A stretch of 64,000 bases of DNA from an uncultured Paracoccaceae bacterium (GTDB taxonomy: Bacteria; Pseudomonadota; Alphaproteobacteria; Rhodobacterales; Rhodobacteraceae): the NCBI GenBank assembly GCA_947494445.1, contig CANLVD010000005.1, positions 280,218-344,217 of the forward strand, written 5' to 3'. The notes under the pieces were generated by a model. That model searched no databases. It had not been told where the DNA came from and saw nothing but the letters and a program-made list of their open reading frames with translations. Of the stretch, positions 18,301-26,504 are shown in pieces. Position numbers and translations under genes: made by a program. Numbering within the stretch: the first letter of the stretch is position 1; each line of letters opens with the position of its first letter.

Positions 18301-18813
18301 CAGTCCGCACCTGTCGCAGCAAAGATCGCAGGTTCGGTTGCCAGCAAGCAGGAACGCAAATCGGCGCGTGGCAACCGCTTTGCTTTCGTCCAGTGCTCTG
18401 ATCCCACCGGCTTGTTCGAGGTCACCATGTTTTCGGACACGTTGACGGCTGCGCGTGATCTGCTTGAACCGGGGCAAAACGTTGTCATGTCGGTTGAGGC
18501 CAGTGTCGAGGGTGAGGATGTTAAACTTCTGGCGCGAGGTGTGCAGCCGATCGACACTTTGGTCGCTGGAACTCCAGCCGCTGGATTGCGGATTTTCATC
18601 AACGAGCCAGAGGCCGCAAATTCAGTTGCTGCGCGTTTGATGGATGCCCAAAAGCAGGGGGGACCATCCAAGGGGCCGGTCAATTTTGTGGTAATCTCGC
18701 CGGAACTTGAGGGCGAAGTGACTATACCTCTGCCCGATGATTATCCGATCACAGCGCAGATTAAGGGCGCGATCAAGCACATCCCCGGGGTCATGACGGT
18801 GGAAGAGTTCTGA
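15373..18813 (+). CDS. dnaE: DNA polymerase III alpha subunit
   Basis: About 1,146 residues, the normal DnaE1 length. The N-terminal PHP domain starts FIHLRTHSAYSLLEGAL. The palm domain has GPGRGSGAGSLVAYALTI and the catalytic aspartates in SMPDFDIDFCMDRREEV; a third motif is VALYRPGPMENIP. Helix-hairpin-helix and OB-fold regions follow, with FVQCSDPTGLFEVTMFSD near the C-terminus. It is the replicative polymerase catalytic chain. I took ATG 15373 because homology begins there; a GTG at 15364 is possible, and neither has a strong Shine-Dalgarno. It is monocistronic. Confidence 0.95.
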   Translation: MTQAPRFIHLRTHSAYSLLEGALSVKGLPGLCRKHDMPAVAMTDTNNMFAALEFSETAAKAGIQPILGCQLSLQLEQGDKVKPLTPLVLLAQDESGYQNLLKLTSTAFLDCGDALPHVTLEALEHWRDGLICLTGGAGGPLGHLVEAGQMPAAHQMLSHLMEIYPDRLYIEVQRHPDAGQSRTPSEAATEKTMIDMAYANGLPLVATNDVYFTDPAMYEAHDALICIADGAYVDQQADRRKLTAEHFFKSQDEMVALFKDLPEAIENTVEIAQRCAVRAHTRDPILPRFADDEQEELRRQAQEGLKARLAVIPHAASVEEYEKRLDFELGIIEGMGFPGYFLIVADFIKWAKDRDIPVGPGRGSGAGSLVAYALTITDLDPLRYSLLFERFLNPERVSMPDFDIDFCMDRREEVIAYVQEKYGRDRVAQIITFGALLSKAAVRDVGRVLQMPYGQVDRLSKLIPVEGVKPVSIEKALADEPRLREEAKSEEVVARMLDYAGKVEGLLRNASTHAAGVVIGDRPLDELVPLYQDPRSDMPATQFNMKWVEQAGLVKFDFLGLKTLTVIQNALDLLKLRGVEIDIGAIPLDDPKSYEVYAKAHTVAVFQVESSGMKDALRQMKPDCIEDIIALVALYRPGPMENIPKFCKVKNNLEERDTLHPSIDSILDETQGIIVYQEQVMEIARKMAGYSLGGADLLRRAMGKKIQEAMDAEKPKFLAGSAENGVDKAKAQEVWDLLDKFANYGFNKSHAAAYAVVSYQTAWLKANYPVEFMAAVMNCDIHLTDKLNVYKREVDRLKIDLIPPCVNRAMATFSVHEGKVVYALGALKNVGVEAMKLIVEARNEGDFTDLFDFAKRVDLRRVGKRPLEMLARSGAFDQLDANRRKVFESLDALMAFSTAIHTEKASAQVSLFGEAGVDLPAPRLPMPEDWLPTERLAQEHQAVGFYLSGHPLDDYLPALKRSRPPVLTLAELTLKAQSAPVAAKIAGSVASKQERKSARGNRFAFVQCSDPTGLFEVTMFSDTLTAARDLLEPGQNVVMSVEASVEGEDVKLLARGVQPIDTLVAGTPAAGLRIFINEPEAANSVAARLMDAQKQGGPSKGPVNFVVISPELEGEVTIPLPDDYPITAQIKGAIKHIPGVMTVEEF

Positions 18814-18902
18814 ACATGTTTAACCGGTTCTGAACTTCCGCCTTACTTTCGCGAAACTTGTCGGTAAACATAACGTAAATACTGACGACCGGAGGGGTCC
18901 CT

Positions 18903-19823
18903 ATGTCGATCTGCAAATTCGCCGCGCTGAGCGCTGCAACCATTCTTTTGGCTGGCTGTTCTGGCAGTTCGGGCGGCGGAAACGGTGGGGGTGGAACCGG
19001 GGGTGAGACCGTGTCGGTTCTGTTCGGTCTGGCGGATGAGACCGAGATCGCCCTTGATCAGAAGGGCACACGTTTCCGGCAGGTGGCCGGGACCGGTCCG
19101 AATGCCGAGGGAGGGCCAGCGCTTGTCGCGGACTATAGCGCCAGCACCCTGTCCAAAAAGGCCAAGGACGTGAATTTGAGCGTCTTTCGCTATGCAACCG
19201 GTGCAGGCGCTCCTGCGGACAATGTCCGGATCTTGGCGCTTGTGGATGGCAGCGTCGATGGGGTTGCCGTGAAAACAGGCTCGGGCACGGATGATGATGT
19301 GCGTCAGGGCAAGGTTGATACGCGCAGCTTCACCGTCACCGAGGTTCAGCAGGACCAATCGGTTTTTGGCATTCTTCTGGTCAACGAAGAGCGGACAGAA
19401 TACGGCACTTTCGAAAACACCCACGCGTTTGCCGGTGGTGTTGCAGCGGGTGCCTTGCCAGGCGCTGTGGCCAATTATTCGGGCAGTTTCCTGGGCTATC
19501 TTGTGCTCAATGACGGCTCTTCCTCTGCAGAGGGCGGTACGTTTGCACTGACTTCGGACTTCGGGGCTGCCATCAATCAAGTCTCAGGCGTGATCACTCT
19601 GGATGGCACGGTGGCCAACAGTCTTGATCTGGCCGGGTCGCTTGCGGGTTCGGGCTTCTCTGGCACGGCCATTGTCGTCTCGGACGGTGGAGACAGCCTG
19701 AGCAACGGCGCATCAGGTTCGGCCAGCGGTCAGTTTTTCGGCGCAACGGGCGAAGAGGTCGCTGGCACTTTGCAGATCATCGACACAGGTGCCGTTCTCA
19801 CGGGTGCCTTTGGCGGCAACTGA
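18903..19823 (+). CDS. Lipoprotein with a transferrin-binding-protein-like beta-barrel domain
   Basis: 306 residues. A lipoprotein signal (AATILLAGC) is followed by a flexible Gly/Ser run. The C-terminal 100 residues alternate short beta strands and end GQFFGATGEEVAGTL then GAFGGN, the pattern of the TbpB-like barrel (G-x-F-[FY]-G-x-x-x-E-E-x-G). GGAGGGG lies a few bases before the ATG. No Slam translocon or TonB-dependent partner is adjacent, so surface exposure and ligand are unknown. Many alphaproteobacteria carry such lipoproteins without any tie to transferrin. Function is not assigned. Confidence 0.75.
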   Translation: MSICKFAALSAATILLAGCSGSSGGGNGGGGTGGETVSVLFGLADETEIALDQKGTRFRQVAGTGPNAEGGPALVADYSASTLSKKAKDVNLSVFRYATGAGAPADNVRILALVDGSVDGVAVKTGSGTDDDVRQGKVDTRSFTVTEVQQDQSVFGILLVNEERTEYGTFENTHAFAGGVAAGALPGAVANYSGSFLGYLVLNDGSSSAEGGTFALTSDFGAAINQVSGVITLDGTVANSLDLAGSLAGSGFSGTAIVVSDGGDSLSNGASGSASGQFFGATGEEVAGTLQIIDTGAVLTGAFGGN

Positions 19824-19831
19824 AGCCTGCC

Positions 19832-20467
19832 TCAGGGCGGTGTCCCCTCTCCCAGATCGGGTATGAACTGCCCGGTCTGAATGAAGTGGATCGTCTGATC
19901 GATGACGCGTGCATCCATCATCATGAAAGTATGCGTGACCGGCAGGATCAGTTGGTTCTTCGGCAGGGCAAGCGCCAGAGCGCTTTGCACCGTGACCAGT
20001 CCGTCATTCGGGCCCTCATGCCCGGTGACCCGGCCCTGCGGGTCAGGGGAAACGGTGCCCGCAATCGCGCCCAGATCGGGATCAGGTGCGGTGGGGTGGT
20101 CCTTGGGGGCCAGATCGTCCAGAACCTCACCGATGACACCGCTCAGGATCTGGGCTTTCGGTGCCAGTTCCGAGCCCAGATTGGGTGCGCCAAGCTGCAC
20201 GATCTTGCCGCGCCGTTCAGCAGGCAACATGGCTTTCAGCTGTACGGAAATCACGCCGCCAAGAGAGTGGCCGACCAGATGGATGCGCCCGGTCTCCGGC
20301 AGTTGTGGCAGCAGTTCCTTGCTGAGCACATCCACACCGCCATGCCAGGGTCTGTAGCCAAGCGCGACAGTCTCGAAGCCTGCATCTTCCATGCGGCCCA
20401 CCATGCGCCAGAAGCTGAGCTTCGTGCGGCCCAGTCCATGCAACAGGACGACAGTTTCCTTGCTCAT
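19832..20467 (-). CDS. Alpha/beta hydrolase (lipase-like)
   Basis: About 211 residues. An oxyanion-hole segment VVLLHGLGRTKLSFWRM opens the protein, the nucleophile elbow is HLVGHSLGGVIS (G-H-S-L-G), and a late His near VTHTFMMMD could complete the triad. No signal peptide, so probably cytoplasmic; it resembles the small esterase/lipase group that includes triacylglycerol lipase-like proteins. The start at 20467 lies four bases after the slyX stop and has little of its own Shine-Dalgarno, suggesting translation coupled to slyX. The substrate is unknown. Confidence 0.8.
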   Translation of the reverse strand: MSKETVVLLHGLGRTKLSFWRMVGRMEDAGFETVALGYRPWHGGVDVLSKELLPQLPETGRIHLVGHSLGGVISVQLKAMLPAERRGKIVQLGAPNLGSELAPKAQILSGVIGEVLDDLAPKDHPTAPDPDLGAIAGTVSPDPQGRVTGHEGPNDGLVTVQSALALALPKNQLILPVTHTFMMMDARVIDQTIHFIQTGQFIPDLGEGTPP

Positions 20468-20471
20468 AGTG

Positions 20472-20678
20472 TTACCAATGGGGCGGTTTCTGGTCGGCGA
20501 GTGCGGCACTTCCCATGCTCTCGGCCTCCCAGTCTGCGGCACGCGTCATCAGCAGCGTCACCCGCCGCTCAAGACGATCAATCTTGTCAGCCTGCGTGCG
20601 CACGATGTCGCTGAGTTCTTCAATCACCCGGGCCTGATGGCTTGCGGTTTCTTCCAGTTGGGTCAATCGGCTGTCCAT
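20472..20678 (-). CDS. slyX: SlyX family protein
   Basis: 68 residues, the typical SlyX size. A predicted coiled coil runs from the N-terminus (RLTQLEETASHQARVIEELS through DKIDRLERRVTLLM), and the C-terminus ends in the family hallmark PPHW. The biochemical role of SlyX is not known. The start overlaps the GST stop by one base (TGATG), and the hydrolase follows after four bases, so GST-slyX-hydrolase is one transcript. Confidence 0.88.
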   Translation of the reverse strand: MDSRLTQLEETASHQARVIEELSDIVRTQADKIDRLERRVTLLMTRAADWEAESMGSAALADQKPPHW

Positions 20679-21319
20679 CAGGCGGCCTCCGGAAAGGGCA
20701 GTCCGGGCGTGCCTTCGGCCCAGACTGGGAACTTCTGCATGATCGTCGCAAACGCTGGACTTTCAAGGAAATCATTTAACCAGCGGTGAAGCCCTGGCAA
20801 GGGCTGATCGAAGAACCATTTGCGATCCACATGGGCAAACTGGCGGACGAAAGGCGCAAGGGCCAAATCCGCCAGCCGCCGTTGAGGCCCGAGAAGAAAT
20901 TGATTGGATCGCAAGTCTTCATCAAGCGCTGTCAACCAGTGCAGCCCGGCTTCGCGGGCAGCCAGCGGATCGGTATCTGTGTGGCGGTTGGGATATTTGT
21001 AGCGATCCAGCGCGGATTTGAAACTGCCGTCATTCTGATCGATCAGCGCGCTTGAGGCATTAGCCTCGATCAGCAACCCGTCGGGATCGTTTTGCGCAAG
21101 CGCCCACAGCATGATGTCCCGACTTTCCTCTAGCACCGATCCATCGGGCAGAACCAGCACCGGAACAGTCGCTTTGGGTGAGGCTGTAATCATTGATGAC
21201 GGCTTGTCGCGCAGCAGAATTTCGCGCAATTCCACCTCATGTCCCGCTGCCAGCAGGGCAAGACGCGCTCGCATGGCATAGGGGCAGCGGCGGAAGGAAT
21301 AGAGCACCGGGAAATCCAT
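20678..21319 (-). CDS. Glutathione S-transferase family protein
   Basis: 213 residues. The N-terminal thioredoxin-like domain has LYSFRRCPYAMRARLALL with a CPYA motif at residues 12-15, the cis-Pro region (KATVPVLVLPDGSVLEES), and then an all-helical C-terminal domain with a DLALAPFVRQFAHVD segment. The Cys-type active site resembles omega/beta-like or glutaredoxin-like GSTs. GGAGGAG lies just before the ATG at 21319. It is first in the small GST-slyX-hydrolase transcript. The substrate is not predictable. Confidence 0.88.
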   Translation of the reverse strand: MDFPVLYSFRRCPYAMRARLALLAAGHEVELREILLRDKPSSMITASPKATVPVLVLPDGSVLEESRDIMLWALAQNDPDGLLIEANASSALIDQNDGSFKSALDRYKYPNRHTDTDPLAAREAGLHWLTALDEDLRSNQFLLGPQRRLADLALAPFVRQFAHVDRKWFFDQPLPGLHRWLNDFLESPAFATIMQKFPVWAEGTPGLPFPEAA

Positions 21320-21393
21320 GACTCCTCCTTAGTGTGCTTCGATTTGAAAAGAAAGATTTGCCACGGGTCAACCTAGCCCCTATTTGGCTCCAC

Positions 21394-21885
21394 ATGACTG
21401 AGGACAGCATTGCAACCGATCCCATTGATCAGCGCGCGCTGCGTGATGCGCTGGGCTGCTTTGCCACCGGCATCACGGTGGTGACAACGCTGACCGACGG
21501 ACGGCCGCTTGGCATGACTGCAAACAGCTTTGCCTCCGTGTCGATGGACCCGCCTCTGGTGCTGTGGTCGCCTGCACGCAAATCAGCCCGGTTCCCGGCC
21601 TTTGAGGCCGCAACCCATTTCGCCATTCACGTACTTGCCGCCGATCAGCAGAGCCTGTCGAACAGGTTTGCTCAGGACGGGCTGAATTTCGAAGGATTCG
21701 ACTGGTCGCCGGGCATCGGCGGTGTGCCCTTGTTTGAGGGCTGCACTGCACGGTTCGAATGCGCTCATAGCGCTGGTCACGATGGGGGTGACCATCTGAT
21801 CATGGTTGGTGAAGTGCTGCGGTTTTCCGGCACCGATGCCGCTCCGCTCCTCTATCATCGAGGGCAGTACAGGGTTCTGGACTGA
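21394..21885 (+). CDS. Flavin reductase-like (FMN-binding split barrel) protein
   Basis: About 163 residues. The family pattern is clear: ALGCFATGITVVTT, GMTANSFASVSMDPPLVLWS, FAIHVLAADQQSLSNRFA and the closing GQYRVLD. Such proteins reduce FMN/FAD with NAD(P)H and often feed a two-component monooxygenase. No monooxygenase is adjacent, so the partner is elsewhere or it acts alone. I chose ATG 21394 because homology begins soon after; the frame extends to 21334 without a better ribosome-binding site. It converges on the SleB-like gene with a three-base gap. Confidence 0.85.
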   Translation: MTEDSIATDPIDQRALRDALGCFATGITVVTTLTDGRPLGMTANSFASVSMDPPLVLWSPARKSARFPAFEAATHFAIHVLAADQQSLSNRFAQDGLNFEGFDWSPGIGGVPLFEGCTARFECAHSAGHDGGDHLIMVGEVLRFSGTDAAPLLYHRGQYRVLD

Positions 21886-21888
21886 TCC

Positions 21889-22410
21889 CTAGCCGCGATA
21901 GAAGAAATGCCCGCCATACTCGGCAGTGCGATCCAGTGTTCCAAACCAACCGGGTGGCATGCGTACGGCGTGGAAAAAGACCGCCCCTTCAGTGATGTCC
22001 GCAGACGGGTTGGCCAGTGCTTCTTTTGCAGCCCTGACAGATGATTTCAGCTTCACCTCGTCAGGATAGACCTCCGCACGGCCGTCGCAGCGGTAGGAAA
22101 ACTGGCATCGTCCGATGTCCTCACCTTCTGCAATGACGTCGCAGACCGTGTTTGGAAAACGGGGATCTTCCTTGCGGTTGAAGATCACATCCGCCACTGC
22201 GCGCTGGCCAGTGGGATGGTTGGGCTTGGCCTCGAAATAGATCGCTTCCTTGAGGCATTCAAATGCGTTTGGCTGAAACCCTTTGACGGCCACAGGTGCC
22301 GCAATCGCACGAGACGGCGGCGGTGCGGCGTTATCCAGCACGAGAGGATTTTTCTCGGCACATGCCGACAGACAGGCCAAAATCACAAGACCAACAACTG
22401 CGTTTTTCAT
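21889..22410 (-). CDS. Cell-wall hydrolase, SleB-like, lipoprotein
   Basis: 173 residues. A lipobox (LACLSAC) at residues 11-17 suggests membrane anchoring. The catalytic Hydrolase_2 domain shows [18 protein letters not shown] with the conserved Glu, [16 protein letters not shown], and [10 protein letters not shown]; the C-terminal half carries [13 protein letters not shown]. These match SleB/CwlJ-type hydrolases that act on peptidoglycan. In non-sporulating alphaproteobacteria they serve in envelope maintenance. It stands alone, divergent from hisS. Confidence 0.87.
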   Translation of the reverse strand: MKNAVVGLVILACLSACAEKNPLVLDNAAPPPSRAIAAPVAVKGFQPNAFECLKEAIYFEAKPNHPTGQRAVADVIFNRKEDPRFPNTVCDVIAEGEDIGRCQFSYRCDGRAEVYPDEVKLKSSVRAAKEALANPSADITEGAVFFHAVRMPPGWFGTLDRTAEYGGHFFYRG

Positions 22411-22563
22411 TCCATACTCACGTCATGTCTTCTCGCTGGCAGGCAGTTAAGTCAAAATTCCCGGAAAATGCCAGAGATATCGTTTGGGGCAGAGCGTCGC
22501 GGTTGCCCATCCCTCGGGCCTGCGATAGTCAGGCGCCAACTCTGGCAACAAGGCCCGTTTGCA

Positions 22564-24072
22564 ATGGCAAAAGACAAGAAGCAGAAGGTCATGCGCCCAA
22601 AGGCGATCCAGCCCAAGGGATTTCGCGACTATTTCGGGACGGATGTGTCCCAGCGGGCCGAGATGCTGAACACGATCACGGACATCTACCATCGTTATGG
22701 CTTCGATCCGCTGGAAACATCGGGCGTGGAAACAGTGGAAGCACTCGGCAAGTTCTTGCCGGACGTCGACCGTCCAAACGAGGGGGTCTTTGCCTGGCAG
22801 GACGAGGATGAGGCCTGGATGGCCCTGCGCTATGACCTGACAGCGCCACTGGCGCGGGTCTATGCCCAGTACCGCAATGACCTGCCGACGCCTTATCGGC
22901 GCTATGCGGTTGGGCCGGTCTGGCGCAATGAGAAGCCGGGGCCGGGGCGTTACCGACAGTTCTACCAATGCGATGCAGACACTGTGGGCACAGCCAGCGT
23001 GGCCGCAGATGCCGAGATTTGCGCGATGCTGAGCGACACGCTTGAAGCTGTGGGGATTGCCCGTGGCGACTACATCGTGCGGATCAACAACCGTAAGGTT
23101 CTGAACGGCGTGATGGAGATTTGTGGCATACTTGATCCAACAGATCCTGATTTGCATGCAGATCGTCGCGGGATCGTTTTGCGCGCCATCGACAAGCTGG
23201 ACCGGCTTGGCCCTGAGGGCGTGGCAGCCCTTCTGGGTGAGGGTCGCAAGGACGAGAGTGGCGATTTCACCAAGGGTGCAGGATTGACGGATGAGCAGAC
23301 GCAGATCGTGCTCGGGTTTGTTGATGCCCGCCGGGACACAGGCGAGGCGACATGTGCGCGGTTGACCGAATTGGTCACTGGTTCCGAGACCGGAACGCAA
23401 GGGGTGCGAGAGCTTGCTGACATCAGTGAGTTGCTGATGGCGCAGGGCTATGGCCCGGACCGGATCGTGATTGATCCGTCCGTGGTGCGTGGTCTGGGTT
23501 ACTACACCGGTCCGGTTTATGAGGCCGAACTGACATTCGAGATTTTCGACGAGAAGGGCCAGAAACGGCAATTCGGATCAGTCGCGGGTGGCGGTCGCTA
23601 CGACGATCTGGTCAAGCGTTTCACCGGGCAAGCGGTTCCGGCCACGGGTGTATCCATTGGCGTAGATCGCCTGCTGGCCGCCCTTCGTGAGAAAGGTCGC
23701 CTTGAGGCCACTTCCGCCGGGCCGGTTGTCGTCACGGTGATGGATCGCGACCGGATGGCGGATTATCAGGCCATGGTTGCAGAATTGCGTGCCGCGGGCA
23801 TCCGGGCGGAGGTTTATCTGGGCAACCCAAAGAACTTCGGCAACCAGTTGAAATATGCTGACCGCCGTGACAGCCCGGTCGCAGTGATCGAAGGCGGGGA
23901 CGAAAAGGCCGCAGGCAAGGTACAGATCAAGGATCTGGCGCTGGGCAAACGACTGGCGGAAAACATGACGACGCGGGCGGAATGGGCCTCACAGCCTGCG
24001 CAGATGGAAATCGACCGCTCCGATCTGGTGGCCGAGGTTGCCAAGATGATCGCCCGGGCTGAGGCTGGGTGA
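22564..24072 (+). CDS. hisS: Histidyl-tRNA synthetase
   Basis: About 502 residues. Class II motifs: motif 1 region [19 protein letters not shown], motif 2 [20 protein letters not shown], motif 3 [13 protein letters not shown]; the His-specific loop is [15 protein letters not shown]-terminal anticodon-binding domain follows ([15 protein letters not shown] onward). An insertion of about 70 residues between motifs 2 and 3 is typical of alphaproteobacterial HisRS. ATG 22564 is used; the longer frame runs back through the divergent gene. The stop overlaps the hisZ start by one base, so hisS-hisZ-hisG form one operon linking charging to synthesis. Confidence 0.96.
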   Translation: MAKDKKQKVMRPKAIQPKGFRDYFGTDVSQRAEMLNTITDIYHRYGFDPLETSGVETVEALGKFLPDVDRPNEGVFAWQDEDEAWMALRYDLTAPLARVYAQYRNDLPTPYRRYAVGPVWRNEKPGPGRYRQFYQCDADTVGTASVAADAEICAMLSDTLEAVGIARGDYIVRINNRKVLNGVMEICGILDPTDPDLHADRRGIVLRAIDKLDRLGPEGVAALLGEGRKDESGDFTKGAGLTDEQTQIVLGFVDARRDTGEATCARLTELVTGSETGTQGVRELADISELLMAQGYGPDRIVIDPSVVRGLGYYTGPVYEAELTFEIFDEKGQKRQFGSVAGGGRYDDLVKRFTGQAVPATGVSIGVDRLLAALREKGRLEATSAGPVVVTVMDRDRMADYQAMVAELRAAGIRAEVYLGNPKNFGNQLKYADRRDSPVAVIEGGDEKAAGKVQIKDLALGKRLAENMTTRAEWASQPAQMEIDRSDLVAEVAKMIARAEAG

Positions 24073-25199
24073 TGGAACGAGCCTATCTCGACAATGCGCG
24101 CAGTGGTCCAGTGCGCGACCGTGTGGCGGCAGAGACCACACGGCTTTTGCAGGGCTTTGAAGCGGCAGGTGCAGTACAGGTCGATCCGCCCGCATTGTTG
24201 GCGGCAGATACACTGCTGGACCTCTACGGCGAGCATATTCGCGCCAACGCATACCTGACCCGTGATGATGAAGGGGAGCAGGTGCTGCGCCCCGACTTTA
24301 CCGTGCCAATTGCCCAGCAACACATGGCCCAAGCGGCAGAGCCTGCGCGCTATGCCTATGCCGGCCCGGTCTGGCGCAAGCAGAGTGAAGAGGCTCGCAA
24401 CCGAGAGTATTTGCAGGTCGGGCTTGAGATTTATGACGCAGATGCTGCCAATGCCGATGCAGATGTGTTTGCGACAGTGGCTGGCCTGCTCGCACCTTAC
24501 GGTCTGTCGATTGCGACCGGGGATATGGGGCTGGTGCTTGCGGCAATTGACAGTCTGAACACCAGTGACATACGCAAAGCTGCTCTGCGGCGCCACCTGT
24601 GGCGGCCAGCCCGATTTCAGATGTTGCTCAACAGGTTCGGCAAGGGACATGCCGACTGGGTGGCAGAGCGATCATCTCTCATTGAACTGTCGCTCTCCGG
24701 TCAGAGTGCGAAAGCCATCAAATCCGCTGGCAAGGCCGTTGGCCTTCGCTCCGTCAAGGATGTGGAGACGCGGTTGGCCCGTCTGGCTAAGGATGCGGAC
24801 ACGCCGCCGTTGGAAGAGGCCGAGGTTGCGCTAATTGCGCAGGTTCTGGCTCTGACGGGAAGCTTGGCAGATGTGCTGGAACATCTGCCGGACCTGGCCG
24901 CAAGATCGAAGCAGCTTGCAACTGCTGTCGAGCAGTTTCAGGCACGCAGTGATGCTCTTGCAGGTCGTGGGCTGGATTTACGGAGCATCCCGTTTGAGGG
25001 CTCATTCGGGCGAACACGGCTTGAGTATTACGATGGCTTTGTCTTCGGGTTCCATGCGCCCCACCGCAAGGATCTGCCCGCGTTGGCAACCGGCGGGCGC
25101 TATGATGCGCTCACCCGGCAACTGGGGCAGGGGCGCAGTGTGCCAGCCGTGGGAGCGATGATCCGCCCCGAGGCCTTGATCGCGTTGGGAGAGGTCTGA
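24072..25199 (+). CDS. hisZ: ATP phosphoribosyltransferase regulatory subunit
   Basis: About 375 residues and a catalytically dead HisRS-like fold. The class II tRNA synthetase scaffold is visible (RPDFTVPIAQQHMAQ, YAGPVWRKQSEEARNREYLQ, ATGGRYDALTRQLG), but the HisRS His-loop is replaced by YYDGFVFGFHAP. HisZ assembles with short HisG into an octamer and gives feedback control by histidine. The start overlaps the hisS stop (TGATG), and its own stop overlaps the hisG start the same way. The next gene is a short HisG, as expected. Confidence 0.94.
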   Translation: MERAYLDNARSGPVRDRVAAETTRLLQGFEAAGAVQVDPPALLAADTLLDLYGEHIRANAYLTRDDEGEQVLRPDFTVPIAQQHMAQAAEPARYAYAGPVWRKQSEEARNREYLQVGLEIYDADAANADADVFATVAGLLAPYGLSIATGDMGLVLAAIDSLNTSDIRKAALRRHLWRPARFQMLLNRFGKGHADWVAERSSLIELSLSGQSAKAIKSAGKAVGLRSVKDVETRLARLAKDADTPPLEEAEVALIAQVLALTGSLADVLEHLPDLAARSKQLATAVEQFQARSDALAGRGLDLRSIPFEGSFGRTRLEYYDGFVFGFHAPHRKDLPALATGGRYDALTRQLGQGRSVPAVGAMIRPEALIALGEV

Positions 25200-25903
25200 T
25201 GCTGAAACTGGGCGTACCCTCCAAAGGCCGGTTGCAGGATGCCACTTTCCAGTGGTTTGCAGATCGTGGCGTGACGTTGTCGCGGAGTGGCTCGGGCCGG
25301 GAATATGCAGGCAAGGTTGATGGGGTTGCAGGGGTCGAGCTGGTTCTGCTCTCAGCGGGCGAGGTTCCCCGTGAGTTGTCGGCAGGCCGCATTCATCTGG
25401 GCGTGACCGGGCTGGACCTGATCGAAGAGAAATTCAATGTCCCTGAGCGTGAGGTTACTGCCCTTGCACAGCTGGGCTTTGGCCATGCCGATCTGGTGTT
25501 GGCGGTTCCTGATTTCTGGATCGATGTGGACACGCTGGAAGACCTTGATGCGGTTGCGGCAGCCTTTCGTGAAAGCCATGGCCACCGCCTGCGCATAGCC
25601 ACCAAATACCACGCGCTGGTCCGCAAATTCCTGACCCGGCACCAGATTGCAGACTACATGCTGATCGACAGTCAGGGCGCGACAGAGGGCACGGTCAAAA
25701 ACCTCACGGCCGAGGCGATCGCGGACATCACGACCTCGGGCGAAACGTTGCGGGCGAACCATCTGAAAATACTCTCGGACGGGTTGATTCTGGCCAGTCA
25801 GGCGACGCTTTTTGCGTCAAAGAACGCGGACTGGGCGCAGGCGCGTGCGCCATTGAGTGAGCTTTGCACTTTGTTGGGCGTGGATTGTCCGGAGCTTGGG
25901 TGA
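25199..25903 (+). CDS. hisG: ATP phosphoribosyltransferase, short form
   Basis: 234 residues, lacking the C-terminal regulatory domain, so the short form that needs HisZ. It starts LKLGVPSKGRL and carries RIHLGVTGLDLIEEK, LRIATKYHALVRKFL and the PRPP loop region DSQGATEGTVKNLTAEAIAD. It catalyses the first step of histidine synthesis, ATP plus PRPP to phosphoribosyl-ATP. It is the last gene of hisS-hisZ-hisG, and converges on a DUF1489 gene nine bases away. No terminator hairpin is visible in that gap. Confidence 0.95.
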   Translation: MLKLGVPSKGRLQDATFQWFADRGVTLSRSGSGREYAGKVDGVAGVELVLLSAGEVPRELSAGRIHLGVTGLDLIEEKFNVPEREVTALAQLGFGHADLVLAVPDFWIDVDTLEDLDAVAAAFRESHGHRLRIATKYHALVRKFLTRHQIADYMLIDSQGATEGTVKNLTAEAIADITTSGETLRANHLKILSDGLILASQATLFASKNADWAQARAPLSELCTLLGVDCPELG

Positions 25904-25912
25904 TCCCGGTCG

Positions 25913-26356
25913 TCAGACCAATCCGTATTCCGCCATGGCCGATTGCAAATCAACCGGCAGATCGACCTCACCTTCCAGTGCGCGAGCCAGATCGCCCGGT
26001 GCATCCTCGCCCTTGAGATAGCGCCAACCCTGAAAGGCCCGGCGCGGCTGGGGCAGGGTGCGGATCAGATTGGGGTCCAGCACAATTGCGCAGCGGCGAA
26101 TGCCGTCTTCACCGCGGCGTTCATCCAGACGCAGGATGGTCTGGCGGCACAGCACAACTCCCTTGATCACCCAGTAGATAGAACCACCCTTGAGCAGCTC
26201 TTCCTCGCGTTTCGGCCACATCCGGGTGGTGTGGGTCGGGTATGGATCAAGCCCCAGACCCCTGTTGCGGGCAATCACCGTCTTCTGCCAGTCCATCAGA
26301 CCGCTGACAGTCTCTGTCCCGACCGAGAGTTTCAGTAGATTTAGCGCTGCTGCCAT
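25913..26356 (-). CDS. DUF1489 family protein
   Basis: 147 residues. The family opening LNLLKLSVGTETVSGLMDWQ and the conserved TRMWPKREEELLKGGSIYWV, VLCRQTILRLDER and FQGWRYLKGEDAP are all present. The family is common in alphaproteobacteria and has no known activity. No signal peptide or membrane segment is present, so probably cytoplasmic. The gene is divergent from nrdJ, with a palindrome in the shared gap. Confidence 0.88.
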   Translation of the reverse strand: MAAALNLLKLSVGTETVSGLMDWQKTVIARNRGLGLDPYPTHTTRMWPKREEELLKGGSIYWVIKGVVLCRQTILRLDERRGEDGIRRCAIVLDPNLIRTLPQPRRAFQGWRYLKGEDAPGDLARALEGEVDLPVDLQSAMAEYGLV

Positions 26357-26378
26357 TGTGCCCTGTCCGACTCATCCC

Positions 26379-26396
26379 TGCTAGATATCTACCAGA
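26379..26396. promoter_or_regulatory. Near-perfect palindrome in the nrdJ promoter gap (candidate operator)
   Basis: CTGCTAGATATCTACCAG is symmetrical except for its fourth base pair, with TAGATATCTA as core. It lies 108 bases before nrdJ and 22 bases before the divergent DUF1489 gene. It resembles NrdR-type boxes in its AT core (AGATAT), but matches the consensus only partly. The operator role is inferred. Confidence 0.4.
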
Positions 26397-26504
26397 TCAA
26401 GGGGTGGGCTTGAAGGCTGCGGCCATATGCTGTGGATAAATATTGACCAAGCGGGGTGAGAGGCGTATCTTCGTAGCCTTTCCAAGATGCAGGTTAGGAT
26501 TCTC

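Noticed and set aside
22447..23571. A 374-codon minus-strand frame opposite hisS
   Set aside because: Antisense shadow of a conserved synthetase with no recognisable domain.
26357..26504. A cobalamin riboswitch ahead of the B12-dependent reductase
   Set aside because: The gap is under 150 bases and lacks the B12-box consensus and the paired elements.
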